Shown here: in pieces, positions 45,317-54,560 of the stretch
Layout of the letters: the number at the start of each line of letters is the position of its first letter
How positions within the stretch are numbered: position 1 is the first letter of the stretch
Program-made: the position numbers and the translations under genes
The notes under the pieces: model-generated
Database searches by the model: none
Seen by the model: only the letters and a program-made list of their open reading frames with translations
Told to the model about the DNA's origin: nothing
From: Pseudomonas fluorescens
Lineage (GTDB): Bacteria; Pseudomonadota; Gammaproteobacteria; Pseudomonadales; Pseudomonadaceae
NCBI RefSeq assembly: GCF_001708445.1
Contig: NZ_CP015637.1
Coordinates: 4,651,001 to 4,715,000, forward strand
DNA length: 64,000 nt
Direction of reading: 5' to 3'

Positions 45317-46070
45317 CGGAGGCGTCCAGCTCAACACTCAGGTCAGGCTCGGCCGGGTGCAGGGCTTGTTCGTGGAGTTGATCGAAGAGCTTGGCCATGA
45401 TCTGGCTGATGCGGGTTTCCACCGTGGCATCGATGCGGCTGTGCTCGGTCTCGACACGGCAACCACCGGGCAGCAACGCCGCATCTTCGACGATGCGCCA
45501 GGTTTCTTCGTGGCGCTCGCGCAGGGCTTTGACCTGCTCGAAATCCTGCGGGTTGATGTACAGCCGCACATTGCCGACGCCCAGGGGCAGCAGCTTGAGG
45601 GCTTCGCGCATCACACCCTCGATCTGGCTGGAGTCCAGCGCCAGCTCGCGCTGGATCACCTGGCGGGCGATGTGCTGCACCAGGCCGACCATGGCTTTTT
45701 CGATCTGCGAATCCTGCTCGGCGATGGGGTCGAACAGGCTGCCCATCAGGCGTTCCAGGCTGGTCAACTTGACGCTCAACGCGGCCTCGGCTTCCTGGCG
45801 CACCTTGAGGGTGGTGCTGCGAAAGCCGTCTTTTTCGCCGGCGGCAAAGCCTTCGTTGTAGGCTTCCTGGCGGATGCTTTCCAACTCTTCCAGGGTCAGC
45901 GGCTGGACTTCCTCCAGCGGCACTTCTTCCATTTCCGCCGGCAGTTCCTCGACCGGTTCAGGCTCGGGTTCCGGCACGTGCGGGTCGAAGCTGGGCAACG
46001 ACCAGATGTCGAACCCGCCCACGTCCCGCGCGCGAATCAGATCGCTGGGCGTCTCATCTTTGCTCGACAT
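45306..46070 (-). CDS. fliH: Flagellar export ATPase regulator FliH
   Basis: 254 residues. The N-terminal region is acidic with a Pro/Glu run ([19 protein letters not shown]), followed by long helices with a GxxxG-like segment ([15 protein letters not shown]) and the C-terminal domain that binds FliI ([20 protein letters not shown]). It controls FliI and docks it to FliN. Ten bases separate it from fliG. Confidence 0.93.
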   Translation of the reverse strand: MSSKDETPSDLIRARDVGGFDIWSLPSFDPHVPEPEPEPVEELPAEMEEVPLEEVQPLTLEELESIRQEAYNEGFAAGEKDGFRSTTLKVRQEAEAALSVKLTSLERLMGSLFDPIAEQDSQIEKAMVGLVQHIARQVIQRELALDSSQIEGVMREALKLLPLGVGNVRLYINPQDFEQVKALRERHEETWRIVEDAALLPGGCRVETEHSRIDATVETRISQIMAKLFDQLHEQALHPAEPDLSVELDASDAP

Positions 46071-46080
46071 GTGGGGCGCC

Positions 46081-47100
46081 TTAGATCATTTCTTCGCCGC
46101 CCTTCCCGCCGAGAACAATTTCTCCGGCTTCGGCCATACGGCGGGCAATCGTGAGGATTTCCTTCTGGGCGGTTTCCACGTCGCTGACGCGCACCGGGCC
46201 CTTGGCTTCCAGGTCGTCGCGCAACAGTTCGGAGGCGCGCTTGGACATGTTCTTGAAAATCTTCTCCTTGACGCCTTCGTCCGAGCCCTTGAGGGCCAGC
46301 ACCAGCACGTCGGAGGAGACTTCACGCAGCAACGCCTGGATGCCACGGTCGTCGACATCGGAGAGGTTGTTGAACACAAACATGAGGTCTTCGATCTGGC
46401 CGGACAGGGTGTCGTCGATCTCGCGGATCGAGTCCATCAACTGGCCTTCGACCGAGCTATCGAGGAAGTTCATGATGTCGGCCGCGCGCTTGATACCACC
46501 CAGGGTAGTGCGCGAGGCATTGGAGTTGCCCGAGAACTGCTTCTCGAGAATCGTGTTGAGTTCTTTCAGCGCCGCTGGCTGCACGGTATTCAACGACGAC
46601 ACGCGCAGGATGATGTCCAGCCGGACCTTGTGGTCAAAATGGCCAAGCACTTCACCGGCCTGGTCCGGGTCGAGGTACGCCACCACGATCGCCTGGATCT
46701 GCGGGTGCTCGTAGCGGATCACGTCAGCCACGGCGCGCGGTTCCATCCACTTGAGGCTGTCGAGGCCGCTGGTGTTGCCGCCCAGCAGGATGCGGTCGAT
46801 CAGGCCGTTGGCCTTGTCTTCGCCCAGGGCCGAGGTGAGCATCTTGCGGATGTAGCTGTCGGAGCCGACGCCCAGGCTGGTCTGGTCGCCGACGATCTCG
46901 ACAAACTCGCTCATCACCTGTTCGACTTGCTCACGGTGCACATTGCGCATCTGCGCCATGGCCACGCCCACGCGCTGAACCTCTTTGGGCCCCATGTGAC
47001 GCAACACTTGGGCGGCGTCGGTTTCACCCAGGGACAGCAGCAGGACTGCGGCTTTGTCGACCTTGGTGAGCTTGGCAACGGCGGCTCGATTATCACTCAT
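46081..47100 (-). CDS. fliG: Flagellar motor switch protein FliG
   Basis: 339 residues. N-terminal, middle (with the EHPQ motif in IRYEHPQIQAIVVAYL) and C-terminal torque domains are present; charged residues in LMFVFNNLSDVDDRGIQALL and the C-terminal helices face the stator. It is the rotor part that interacts with MotA/MotC. Its start overlaps the fliF stop by eight bases. Confidence 0.96.
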   Translation of the reverse strand: MSDNRAAVAKLTKVDKAAVLLLSLGETDAAQVLRHMGPKEVQRVGVAMAQMRNVHREQVEQVMSEFVEIVGDQTSLGVGSDSYIRKMLTSALGEDKANGLIDRILLGGNTSGLDSLKWMEPRAVADVIRYEHPQIQAIVVAYLDPDQAGEVLGHFDHKVRLDIILRVSSLNTVQPAALKELNTILEKQFSGNSNASRTTLGGIKRAADIMNFLDSSVEGQLMDSIREIDDTLSGQIEDLMFVFNNLSDVDDRGIQALLREVSSDVLVLALKGSDEGVKEKIFKNMSKRASELLRDDLEAKGPVRVSDVETAQKEILTIARRMAEAGEIVLGGKGGEEMI

Positions 47101-48871
47101 CTGCGTTAATCCACTCTTTCACGACCTGGGCCACACGGCCCGGGTCTTCTGCCACCAGACTCTTGATTGCGTTCAACTGAGCGTCATAGCCTTCGCTCGG
47201 GCTAGGCAACAGGATGCTTTGCGGGCCGCCGAGGCTGACACGGTCGTTGGCCAGTTCACCGTCCAAGCCGCCCATGCCACCCAACTCGACGTCGCTGCCA
47301 CCGAAGGCGGCCAGTTGTTTCTTGCCATGGCCGGTGATGTTGTTGAGCACCGGACGCAGCACACCGAACACCAGCACCAGGATGAACAGCACACCCAACA
47401 CTTGCTTGACGATGTCCCAGAACCACGGCTGGGTGTAGAACGCCGGGTCGGCGATGACTTCGCCGCGCTCGGCAGAGAACGGCATGTTGATCACGCTGAC
47501 GCTGTCACCCCGGCTGGCGTCGAAACCGACAGCGTCCTGCACCAGGCGAGTGAAGCGCGCCAATTCGTCGGCGCTCCACGGCGCGCGAGTCACAGCACCG
47601 TCAGCGGCGTTGACCTTGACCTGGTCATCCACGACCACCGACACCGACAGGCGATTGATCCGGCCCTGCTGTTGCTTGGTGTGGCTGATGGAGCGGTCGA
47701 GTTCGAAGTTCTTGGTGGACTGGTTACGCTTGTCCGCCGGGTAAGGCGCGAGCATTGGCTGGCCGGTGGCCGGGTCCATGATCTGTTGGCCATTGGCGTC
47801 CAGCAGTGGCTGGCCTGGAGCGATGGCGCCCGCGGTCGCCGCAGCGCCGCCCGTGGTTTGCGGCGCCGAGGCCGGCGACGGCGGTTGGTTGCTCAGGGCC
47901 CCCGGCACACCTTGCGGGCCATTGCTGGCGGTGCGTTGTTCGCTGGTGGACTGCTCGCTGCGCAGGGCCGGCTGGTCCGGGTTGAACTGCTCGGAGGTCG
48001 ACTCGACGGCACTGAAGTCCACATCGGCCGACACTTCAGCCTTGTAGCGGTCGTTGCCCAGCACCGGCTGCAGAATATTGTGCACGCGCTGGGTGAGCAT
48101 GCTCTCCATGCGGCGGCTGTAGTCAAACTGCTTGCCGGCCTGGGTCAGCGCGGAGTTTTCCGCCATGTCGGACAGCAGGTTGCCCTTCTGGTCCACCACG
48201 GTGATCTGCGACTTGCTCAATTCGGGAACGCTGGTGGCCACCAGGTTGATGATCGCCAGCACCTGGCCAGGCTCCAGGGAGCGGCCGGAGAACAGCTCGA
48301 CCAACACCGAGGCACTGGGCTTGCGTTCGTCACGCACGAACACCGAGCTCTTCGGGATCGCCAGGTGCACGCGGGCACCCTTGACGTTATTCAGGCTGGA
48401 GATGGTACGCGCCAGCTCGCCTTCCAGGCCACGACGGTAGCGGGTGGCCTCCATGAACTGGCTGGTCCCCAGGCCCTGGTCCTTGTCGAGGATTTCAAAA
48501 CCGATATTGCTGTCGGACGGGGTCACGCCGGCGGCGGCCAGCTTCATGCGCGCACGGGCCACGTCATCGGACTTGACCAGCAAGGCGCCGGAGTTGGGCT
48601 CGACGGTGTAGGCGATGTCGGCGGCGGCCAGGGTTTCCATGATCTGCTTGGAATCCATGCCGGCCAGGCTGCCATACAGCGGACGGTAATCAGGTTGCTG
48701 CGACCACAACACCACGGCAAAACCAATCGCCACGCTGGCTGCTAGGCCGACCATCAGGCCCACCTGACGCAACATGGTCATCTCGGAGAGGTTTTCCAGG
48801 AACGACAGGCCAAACAGCGGCGGTTTGCCGTCTGCCTTGGCGGGTACGTTGTCCACGACTGCTTCTGCCAT
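47093..48871 (-). CDS. fliF: Flagellar MS-ring protein FliF
   Basis: 592 residues: two membrane helices (VGLMVGLAASVAIGFAVVLW near the N-terminus, and WDIVKQVLGVLFILVLVFGV near residue 450) around a large periplasmic part with the ring-building motifs. The C-terminal tail binds FliG (AQVVKEWINADE). First assembled ring of the basal body. 16 bp after fliE. Confidence 0.96.
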   Translation of the reverse strand: MAEAVVDNVPAKADGKPPLFGLSFLENLSEMTMLRQVGLMVGLAASVAIGFAVVLWSQQPDYRPLYGSLAGMDSKQIMETLAAADIAYTVEPNSGALLVKSDDVARARMKLAAAGVTPSDSNIGFEILDKDQGLGTSQFMEATRYRRGLEGELARTISSLNNVKGARVHLAIPKSSVFVRDERKPSASVLVELFSGRSLEPGQVLAIINLVATSVPELSKSQITVVDQKGNLLSDMAENSALTQAGKQFDYSRRMESMLTQRVHNILQPVLGNDRYKAEVSADVDFSAVESTSEQFNPDQPALRSEQSTSEQRTASNGPQGVPGALSNQPPSPASAPQTTGGAAATAGAIAPGQPLLDANGQQIMDPATGQPMLAPYPADKRNQSTKNFELDRSISHTKQQQGRINRLSVSVVVDDQVKVNAADGAVTRAPWSADELARFTRLVQDAVGFDASRGDSVSVINMPFSAERGEVIADPAFYTQPWFWDIVKQVLGVLFILVLVFGVLRPVLNNITGHGKKQLAAFGGSDVELGGMGGLDGELANDRVSLGGPQSILLPSPSEGYDAQLNAIKSLVAEDPGRVAQVVKEWINADE

Positions 48872-48887
48872 GACTTAAATCTCGTCC

Positions 48888-49217
48888 TTAAACCGGCATC
48901 TGCATGATGTCTTGATAGGCTTGCACCAGCTTGTTACGGACCTGGGTCAACGCCTGGAACGAAACGCTGGCCTTTTGCGAGGCGACCATCACATCGGTGA
49001 GGTCCACGCCGCTCTTGCCGATCTCGAACGCGGTGGCCAACTGGTTGGAGGCTTGCTGGGTATCGCTGACTTTATTGATTGCCTTGCCGAGCATATCGGC
49101 GAAACTGCTTTGGCCCAATTCCGGCGCTGGCGCGACGGATTTCGGCTGAGCCATGGCATCCATTTGCATGGAGCGCATATCCAACATCAACCGATTGAAC
49201 TCAATACCCTGGCTCAT
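48888..49217 (-). CDS. fliE: Flagellar rod-MS-ring junction protein FliE
   Basis: 109 residues, small helical protein with the C-terminal family pattern [20 protein letters not shown]. The start at 49217 ([12 protein letters not shown]) is set by GGAGAAGG upstream and matches the usual length; the upstream in-frame Met gives an eight-residue extension over the ribosome site. First gene of fliEFGHIJ, with a sigma54 promoter 58 bp before it. Confidence 0.94.
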   Translation of the reverse strand: MSQGIEFNRLMLDMRSMQMDAMAQPKSVAPAPELGQSSFADMLGKAINKVSDTQQASNQLATAFEIGKSGVDLTDVMVASQKASVSFQALTQVRNKLVQAYQDIMQMPV

Positions 49218-49275
49218 GACCTTCTCTCCGACAACCCGCAATTTTTTGACACTACGCAGCGATTACTGGGGAGGT

Positions 49276-49291
49276 AGCAACAAGGGTGCCA
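49276..49291 (-). promoter_or_regulatory. Sigma54 promoter for the fliE operon
   Basis: On the minus strand TGGCACCCTTGTTGCT is a perfect match to the sigma54 consensus TGGCAC-N5-TTGCT. It ends 58 bp before the fliE start and lies after the fleR stop. Confidence 0.88.
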
Positions 49292-49345
49292 GCTCTGTAG
49301 CAACTCGTAAGAAAAGGCGACAAACCTTGTCAGTCTCGTTACGGA

Positions 49346-50722
49346 TCAGGTGGCAAAAAGATACGCTTCCACGTCCATACCAGCATCGCGCATCTGCGCC
49401 AGCTTGTAGCGCAGGGTGCGCGGGCTGATGCCCAGGCGTTCGGCAGCCTCCTTGCGACGGCCGCGCTCGGCACGCAGGGTGTCGATGATCATCTGGAATT
49501 CGCGGCGCCGCAGGTCGTCACCCAGGGCACCGGCAGACTCGGCTTCGGCGACGACCGGAGCGGGCGCCAGGCTCGGCAGCGGCGCGGCGCCACTGCCCAT
49601 GGCCAGGCAGAAATCCTGAGGCTGGATCAAGCCGCCCTGCTGCAAAATCAGCGCGCGCTGGATTGCGTTGTCCAATTCCCGCACGTTGCCGGGCCATGGG
49701 TAGCTGATCAAGCAGGCCTGGGCATCGGCCGACAGCCGCGCCTGGGCGTGCTTCATTTTTTTGACGTGGTTGTTCAGCAGCCGCTCGGCCAGCGGGAGGA
49801 TGTCTGCCGGGCGTTCGCGCAACGGGCGCCAGGCCAGGGGGAACACCGAAAGCCGATAGAACAAGTCCTCACGAAAACGCCCTGCCGCCACTTCGCCCGC
49901 GAGGTCGCGGTTGGTCGTGGCGATCACACGGATATCCAGCTGGATCGGCTTGCGTGCGCCGACCCGCTCCACTTCACGCTCCTGCAACACCCGCAGCAAC
50001 TTGGCTTGCAGGCCCAGGGGCATTTCGGAAATTTCGTCGAGCAGGAGGGTGCCGCCGTCGGCTTGCTCGAACTTGCCGGGCTGGGCCGCGATGGCGCCGG
50101 TGAACGAGCCTTTTTCATGGCCGAACAGCGTCGCTTCGAGCATGTTGTCGGGGATCGCGGCGCAGTTGATGGCGATAAACGGTTGCTTGGCGCGGCTGGA
50201 TTGCTGGTGGATATAGCGCGCCAGTACCTCCTTGCCGGTGCCGGACTCGCCGGAAATCAACACCGTGGAGTCACTGCGCGCCACACGGGCCGCCAGCTCC
50301 AGCAATTGGGCACTGGCCGGCTCGAAGGCAATCGGACCTTCGCCGTCGGTGGCCGGGATCACACCCAGGGCATGCCGAGCGACCAGTTCGATCAGCGCCT
50401 TGGGTTCGAATGGTTTGACCAGGTAGTCCGCCGCCCCTTGGCGCATGGCGTCCACCGCCCGCTCCACCGCGCCATGGGCGGTCATCAGCAACACAGGCAA
50501 CTGCGGCTGACGCGCACGCAGCAGGCCGAGCAACTGGTGGCCATCCATGCCAGGCATGTTCACGTCGCTGACCACCAGGCTGAAGGACTCCTGCTCGACG
50601 GCCTCCAAGGCGTCCTCGGCAGAACCGACCGCCCGGTAGTCATGGCCCGCCAACAGCAGCGTGTCAGCCAATGCCTCACGCAGGGCGCGATCGTCTTCCA
50701 CCAATAAAACCTTGATAGCCAT
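49346..50722 (-). CDS. fleR: Sigma54-dependent flagellar response regulator FleR
   Basis: 458 residues of the NtrC class: receiver (Asp53 in VVSDVNMPGMD), AAA+ domain with Walker A GESGTGKE (158-165), and a Fis-type HTH at the C-terminus (RKEAAERLGISPRTLRYKL). The sigma54-contact loop reads GSFTGA (205-210) instead of the usual GAFTGA. It activates mid-class flagellar promoters when phosphorylated by FleS; six bases separate the two genes. Confidence 0.95.
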   Translation of the reverse strand: MAIKVLLVEDDRALREALADTLLLAGHDYRAVGSAEDALEAVEQESFSLVVSDVNMPGMDGHQLLGLLRARQPQLPVLLMTAHGAVERAVDAMRQGAADYLVKPFEPKALIELVARHALGVIPATDGEGPIAFEPASAQLLELAARVARSDSTVLISGESGTGKEVLARYIHQQSSRAKQPFIAINCAAIPDNMLEATLFGHEKGSFTGAIAAQPGKFEQADGGTLLLDEISEMPLGLQAKLLRVLQEREVERVGARKPIQLDIRVIATTNRDLAGEVAAGRFREDLFYRLSVFPLAWRPLRERPADILPLAERLLNNHVKKMKHAQARLSADAQACLISYPWPGNVRELDNAIQRALILQQGGLIQPQDFCLAMGSGAAPLPSLAPAPVVAEAESAGALGDDLRRREFQMIIDTLRAERGRRKEAAERLGISPRTLRYKLAQMRDAGMDVEAYLFAT

Positions 50723-50728
50723 TGCTCT

Positions 50729-51943
50729 TTACTCCGCGCTTGCCGCGCTGACGAACAGCGGCAAGGTCATCAATGCACAGGTGCCGCGCCCCAGGTGGGA
50801 ACGCAGCTGCAATTCTCCCTGATGAGCCCGCGCCACTGCCTTGACCACGGTCAGGCCGAGGCCCGTGCCGTTGGTCTTGGTGGTGAAAAAAGGTTCACCC
50901 AGGCGCCGCAGCACCGCCGGCTCGATGCCACTGCCGCTGTCGCTGATGCACAGGCGCAGGGTTTGCCCGCGCGTATACAAGTGCACCTTGAGCCGTGCGC
51001 CGGGGCCGCTGGCCTGGGTGGCGTTTTCGATCAGGTTGAGCAAGGCGCCCACCAGGGTGTCGCGGTTGCACAGCAACTCGCCGAGGTGGCTGTCGCACTG
51101 CCAGCGCACATTGGCTTCCTGGATATGGGTGGCTGCCGCCGCCTGCAACGACTGCATCAACCCCGACGGCGTGATGCGGTCGGTCAGCGGCAATTCGCCG
51201 CGGGCAAACACCAGCATGTCGCGCACCTGGTGCTCCAGTTCATGCAAGCGTTCCTTGAGGCGCCCGGCAAAACGCTGCTGGGTGGCGGCGGGCAATTGCT
51301 CATCAGTCAAATGGCTGGCGTAGATCAACGCGGCCGACAACGGCGTACGGATCTGATGCGCCAAAGAAGCGACCATCCGCCCCAGGGACGACAACCGCTC
51401 ATGCCGCGCCAACTGGTCTTGCAGGTGACGGGTTTCAGTCAGGTCGTTGAGCAGCACCAGCTGGCCGGGCTCGGCGTCCAGGGAGCGGGTGGCAATGGAC
51501 AGGCGGCGCCCGTCCTTGAGGGAGATTTCATGACCGTCGTCTTCGCGCGGCGCGAAGCAGCGGGTGATCACTTCACGCCACAACTCGCCCTCCAGCGGCA
51601 GGCCGAGCATGTCGCAGGCGGCCGGGTTGGCTTCGCGCACGCGACCCTGGTCGTCAATGACGATCACGCCGCCGGGCAACAGGTCGAGCAGGTTTTGCAG
51701 ACGGTTGGCCAGGCGCTCTTTCTCGGCCAGCTCTTCCATGCGCTGGGCACTGACCACGGCCAGCTCACCCTTGAGCTCGGAGACCCGAGCCTCCAGCAGG
51801 CTGTAGGAATCAGTCAGTTGGCTGGACATCTGGTTGAACAGCGAAAACGCCTGCTCCAGGCCCTGGCGGCTCTGTTGCTCTACAGACGGGACAAGTCCCT
51901 GGAGATCAGGGACCGAAGTTAGTTGGGCGGCGTGGGGCATCAT
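50729..51943 (-). CDS. fleS: Flagellar sensor histidine kinase FleS
   Basis: 404 residues without membrane helices: a coiled N-terminus, a PAS domain (LLPGGVIVIDDQGRVREANP), a HisKA domain with the phosphorylated His in VASLAHQIRTPLSAAL, and a HATPase domain (LLNLIENATQA, ISDSGSGIEP, TNGTGLGLTVVK). It is the cognate kinase of FleR; the signal is likely assembly state and not defined. Two Met codons are adjacent at the start. A strong sigma54 promoter is upstream. Confidence 0.94.
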   Translation of the reverse strand: MMPHAAQLTSVPDLQGLVPSVEQQSRQGLEQAFSLFNQMSSQLTDSYSLLEARVSELKGELAVVSAQRMEELAEKERLANRLQNLLDLLPGGVIVIDDQGRVREANPAACDMLGLPLEGELWREVITRCFAPREDDGHEISLKDGRRLSIATRSLDAEPGQLVLLNDLTETRHLQDQLARHERLSSLGRMVASLAHQIRTPLSAALIYASHLTDEQLPAATQQRFAGRLKERLHELEHQVRDMLVFARGELPLTDRITPSGLMQSLQAAAATHIQEANVRWQCDSHLGELLCNRDTLVGALLNLIENATQASGPGARLKVHLYTRGQTLRLCISDSGSGIEPAVLRRLGEPFFTTKTNGTGLGLTVVKAVARAHQGELQLRSHLGRGTCALMTLPLFVSAASAE

Positions 51944-51993
51944 GCTCTCTCGCTTGGCTGACCGTCAGTTAAACGGAACGTTGCGAGGGCTGT

Positions 51994-52008
51994 AGCAATA
52001 CCCGTGCC
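51994..52008 (-). promoter_or_regulatory. Sigma54 promoter for fleSR
   Basis: On the minus strand GGCACGGGTATTGCT keeps GG-N10-GC and is near-perfect to GGCAC-N5-TTGCT. It is 51 bp before the fleS start. FleQ is the known activator of fleSR. Confidence 0.82.
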
Positions 52009-52034
52009 TAAAAAAAACCACCTATAAAACAGTG
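52009..52034 (-). terminator. Weak terminator after fleQ
   Basis: On the minus strand CCACTGTTTTATAGGTGG precedes a run of T residues that ends next to the -24 box of the fleSR promoter. The stem is only four to five pairs. Confidence 0.4.
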
Positions 52035-52050
52035 GCTTGAAAAACAGGCG

Positions 52051-53526
52051 TCAATCATCTGCCTGTTCATCACCTTCTCGACGACTCATACCGTACTTGC
52101 GCATCTTCTCCACCAGGGTGGTTCGGCGGATGCGCAGGCGCTCGGCGGCACGGGCGACGATGCCGTTGGCGTCGTCGAGGGCCTGCTGGATCAACCCTTG
52201 TTCCAGGTTGCCCAGGTAGTCCTTCAGGTCCAGGCCTTCCGGCGGCAACATGGCGGTAGCACCGAAGTCCGGGGTATGCCCGTTGATGGCGACCCGTTCT
52301 TCCAGGTCACTGCGCAGGCTGTCCACCAACTGCTCGTCTTCATCGTCGACGTAACGGAATTTTTTCGGCAGCTCGACCACGCCGATCACACCGTAGGGGT
52401 GCATGATCGCCATGCGCTCCACCAGGTTGGCCAGTTCGCGGACGTTGCCCGGCCAGCCGTGGCGGCACAGCGACATGATCGCGGCGGAGTTGAAGCGAAT
52501 CGAGCCGCGCTTTTCGTGCTCCATGCGCGAGATCAGCTCGTTCATCAGCAACGGGATGTCTTCCACGCGCTCACGCAACGGGGCCATCTCGATCGGGAAG
52601 ACGTTGAGGCGGTAGTACAAGTCTTCGCGGAAGCTGCCGACCTCGATCATGCTTTCGAGGTTCTTGTGGGTGGCCGCGATGATGCGCACGTCCACGCTCT
52701 GGGTCTTGTTGCTGCCAACGCGCTCGAAGGTGCGTTCTTGCAGCACGCGCAGCAGCTTGACCTGCATCGGCAGTGGCATGTCGCCGATTTCGTCAAGGAA
52801 CAGGGTGCCGCCGTTGGCCAGTTCGAAACGCCCGGCACGGCTGGTGATAGCCCCGGTAAAGGCGCCCTTCTCATGGCCGAACAGTTCGCTTTCGAGCAGC
52901 TCTGCAGGAATTGCCCCGCAGTTGACCGGCACGAATGGCCCGTCGCGGCGCTTGGAGTGATAGTGCAGGTTGCGCGCGACCACTTCCTTGCCGGTGCCGG
53001 ACTCGCCGAGGATCAGCACGCTGGCGTCGGTATCGGCCACTTGCTGCATCATCTGGCGCACGTGCTGGATCGCACGGCTGGTGCCGACGAGGCTGCGGAA
53101 CAGGTTGGGCTCACGGTGGCGACCGCGTTCGCGGGCCTGGTCGTACATCTCGCGATAGACCTGGGCGCGGTGCAGGGAATCGAGCAATTTGCTATAGCTG
53201 GGCGGCATTTCCAGGGTGGAAAGTACACGGCGGCGCTGGTCTTCCGGCAGGTCGACAGAAGAAATATCGCCCATTAGCAACACCGGAAGGAACTCATCCC
53301 AGGTTGACAGTGTCTTTAACAAGCCCAGAACTGCACCAGGAGCGTTTACCGTCCCGATCAGCACACAAATGACTTCACGGCTCGATGACAATGAGCTGAC
53401 CACCTGCTGCCAATCGTGGCTACCGCAGGGCAGATTTTCTTCGCCAAGAAAATTCAAAATCACCGCCAGGTCGCGGCGACGGACGCTATCGTCATCAATC
53501 AGCAGAATTTTGGTTTCACGCCACAT
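52051..53526 (-). CDS. fleQ: Master flagellar regulator FleQ
   Basis: 491 residues: an N-terminal receiver-like domain without the phosphoacceptor Asp ([12 protein letters not shown] in its place), an AAA+ domain with GESGTGKE and GAFTGA, and a Fis-type HTH near the end ([16 protein letters not shown]). It activates sigma54 flagellar promoters and binds c-di-GMP to switch to biofilm genes; FleN restrains it. It has its own intergenic region of 168 bp upstream. Confidence 0.96.
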   Translation of the reverse strand: MWRETKILLIDDDSVRRRDLAVILNFLGEENLPCGSHDWQQVVSSLSSSREVICVLIGTVNAPGAVLGLLKTLSTWDEFLPVLLMGDISSVDLPEDQRRRVLSTLEMPPSYSKLLDSLHRAQVYREMYDQARERGRHREPNLFRSLVGTSRAIQHVRQMMQQVADTDASVLILGESGTGKEVVARNLHYHSKRRDGPFVPVNCGAIPAELLESELFGHEKGAFTGAITSRAGRFELANGGTLFLDEIGDMPLPMQVKLLRVLQERTFERVGSNKTQSVDVRIIAATHKNLESMIEVGSFREDLYYRLNVFPIEMAPLRERVEDIPLLMNELISRMEHEKRGSIRFNSAAIMSLCRHGWPGNVRELANLVERMAIMHPYGVIGVVELPKKFRYVDDEDEQLVDSLRSDLEERVAINGHTPDFGATAMLPPEGLDLKDYLGNLEQGLIQQALDDANGIVARAAERLRIRRTTLVEKMRKYGMSRREGDEQADD

Positions 53527-53694
53527 GCAATAGCAACTTCCCTAGTAAACGCTCTGCCCCAGAGTGAGGGCAATCTAGACGCTTGTAAGACTTCTTACTT
53601 ACTAGACGTCTGAAATCTGAAAACAGCACTAGTTAAGTCAAAAATGCTGGCACAGTCAAATATATGACGCGCCGTTCGGATTAACTGCGCCCGT

Positions 53695-53991
53695 TCAACC
53701 GAACAGATGGTAAACCTTTGACGCCTTTTTCGCTTGGTTGATCTGCGACATCTCTTCGAAAATCGCCTGGCGTTCGCCGGTCGTCACTTCCAGCAACTGC
53801 TGATAAACCGCGAGCAGGCTCTCCAGTTTCTCTCGCAACGCATCCTCGTCCACCGGCGCTTCGCTCAGCACCTCCTCGATCACACTGCGACAGCCCATAT
53901 CCAGTTCGCCGATGGCGTCCCAGTTACGTTCGGCCAGCGCGTCGATCAAGGCGTCGCGGGTTTCATCAATGCGTTGCAGTGCTTGGCTCAT
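53695..53991 (-). CDS. fliT: FliT-like flagellar export chaperone
   Basis: 98 residues, all helical, starting MSQALQRIDETRDALIDAL. It is in the place of FliT/FleP after fliS in the Pseudomonas filament-cap operon. Weak family sequence conservation makes the name depend on position. The start at 53991 is preferred over an in-frame extension that runs into the fliS end. It may bind FliD and control export. Confidence 0.75.
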   Translation of the reverse strand: MSQALQRIDETRDALIDALAERNWDAIGELDMGCRSVIEEVLSEAPVDEDALREKLESLLAVYQQLLEVTTGERQAIFEEMSQINQAKKASKVYHLFG

Positions 53992-54016
53992 GACGAGTTC
54001 CTCAAGGCCGATGGCC

Positions 54017-54421
54017 TTATTGTGCGGCACCCTGCGGTGCGGCAATGGCATCCCAGCCTTCTTTTACGGTAATCAGCAGACGAGCGACTTCGTCGATCAT
54101 CTCGGCATCGTTGTGCAGGTTGGCCTGCATCAAGCGGTTGGTCATGTACACATACAGACCTTCCAGTTGCTGGACGTATTCCTTGTTGTCGCTTTTTTCC
54201 GCATCGAGGCCATCACGCAGGCCGATCAGGATGTCGGTGGCCTTACCCAGCATCAGGCCCTTCTGAGCGATATCGCCACGCGCCAGCGCCCCCTTGGCTT
54301 GCGCCATGCGGTCCAGGCCGCCTTCCATCAGCATCTGCACCAGGCGATGCGGGCTGGCTTCGGAGATCTGGGCATGGGAATTGACCTTCTGGTATTGGCG
54401 AAGGGCTCTCATGGGATTCAT
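54017..54421 (-). CDS. fliS: Flagellin export chaperone FliS
   Basis: 134 residues, a four-helix bundle with family pattern ALRQYQKVNSHAQISEASPH and LVQMLMEGGLDRM. It keeps flagellin unfolded before export. Follows fliD after 139 bp that contain a terminator-like hairpin, so it may have partly separate transcription. Confidence 0.92.
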   Translation of the reverse strand: MNPMRALRQYQKVNSHAQISEASPHRLVQMLMEGGLDRMAQAKGALARGDIAQKGLMLGKATDILIGLRDGLDAEKSDNKEYVQQLEGLYVYMTNRLMQANLHNDAEMIDEVARLLITVKEGWDAIAAPQGAAQ

Positions 54422-54519
54422 TTTCTACCTCGTGACAGGCAACAGCTGGAAGGATTGCAGTAACCATTATGTCGACCGGGTCGCAAAAAACTTTAACCCG
54501 GCGGCTCTACAAAGAACAA

Positions 54520-54543
54520 AGCCCAGGTCAACGGACCCGGGCT
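54520..54543. terminator. Hairpin between fliD and fliS
   Basis: AGCCCAGGT and ACCCGGGCT form a stem with one mismatch and loop of six. A T-run follows on the plus side and a shorter one (TTTGTTCTTT) on the minus side, in the direction of fliD transcription. Confidence 0.6.
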
Positions 54544-54560
54544 TTTTCAGGCGCAGTCAA

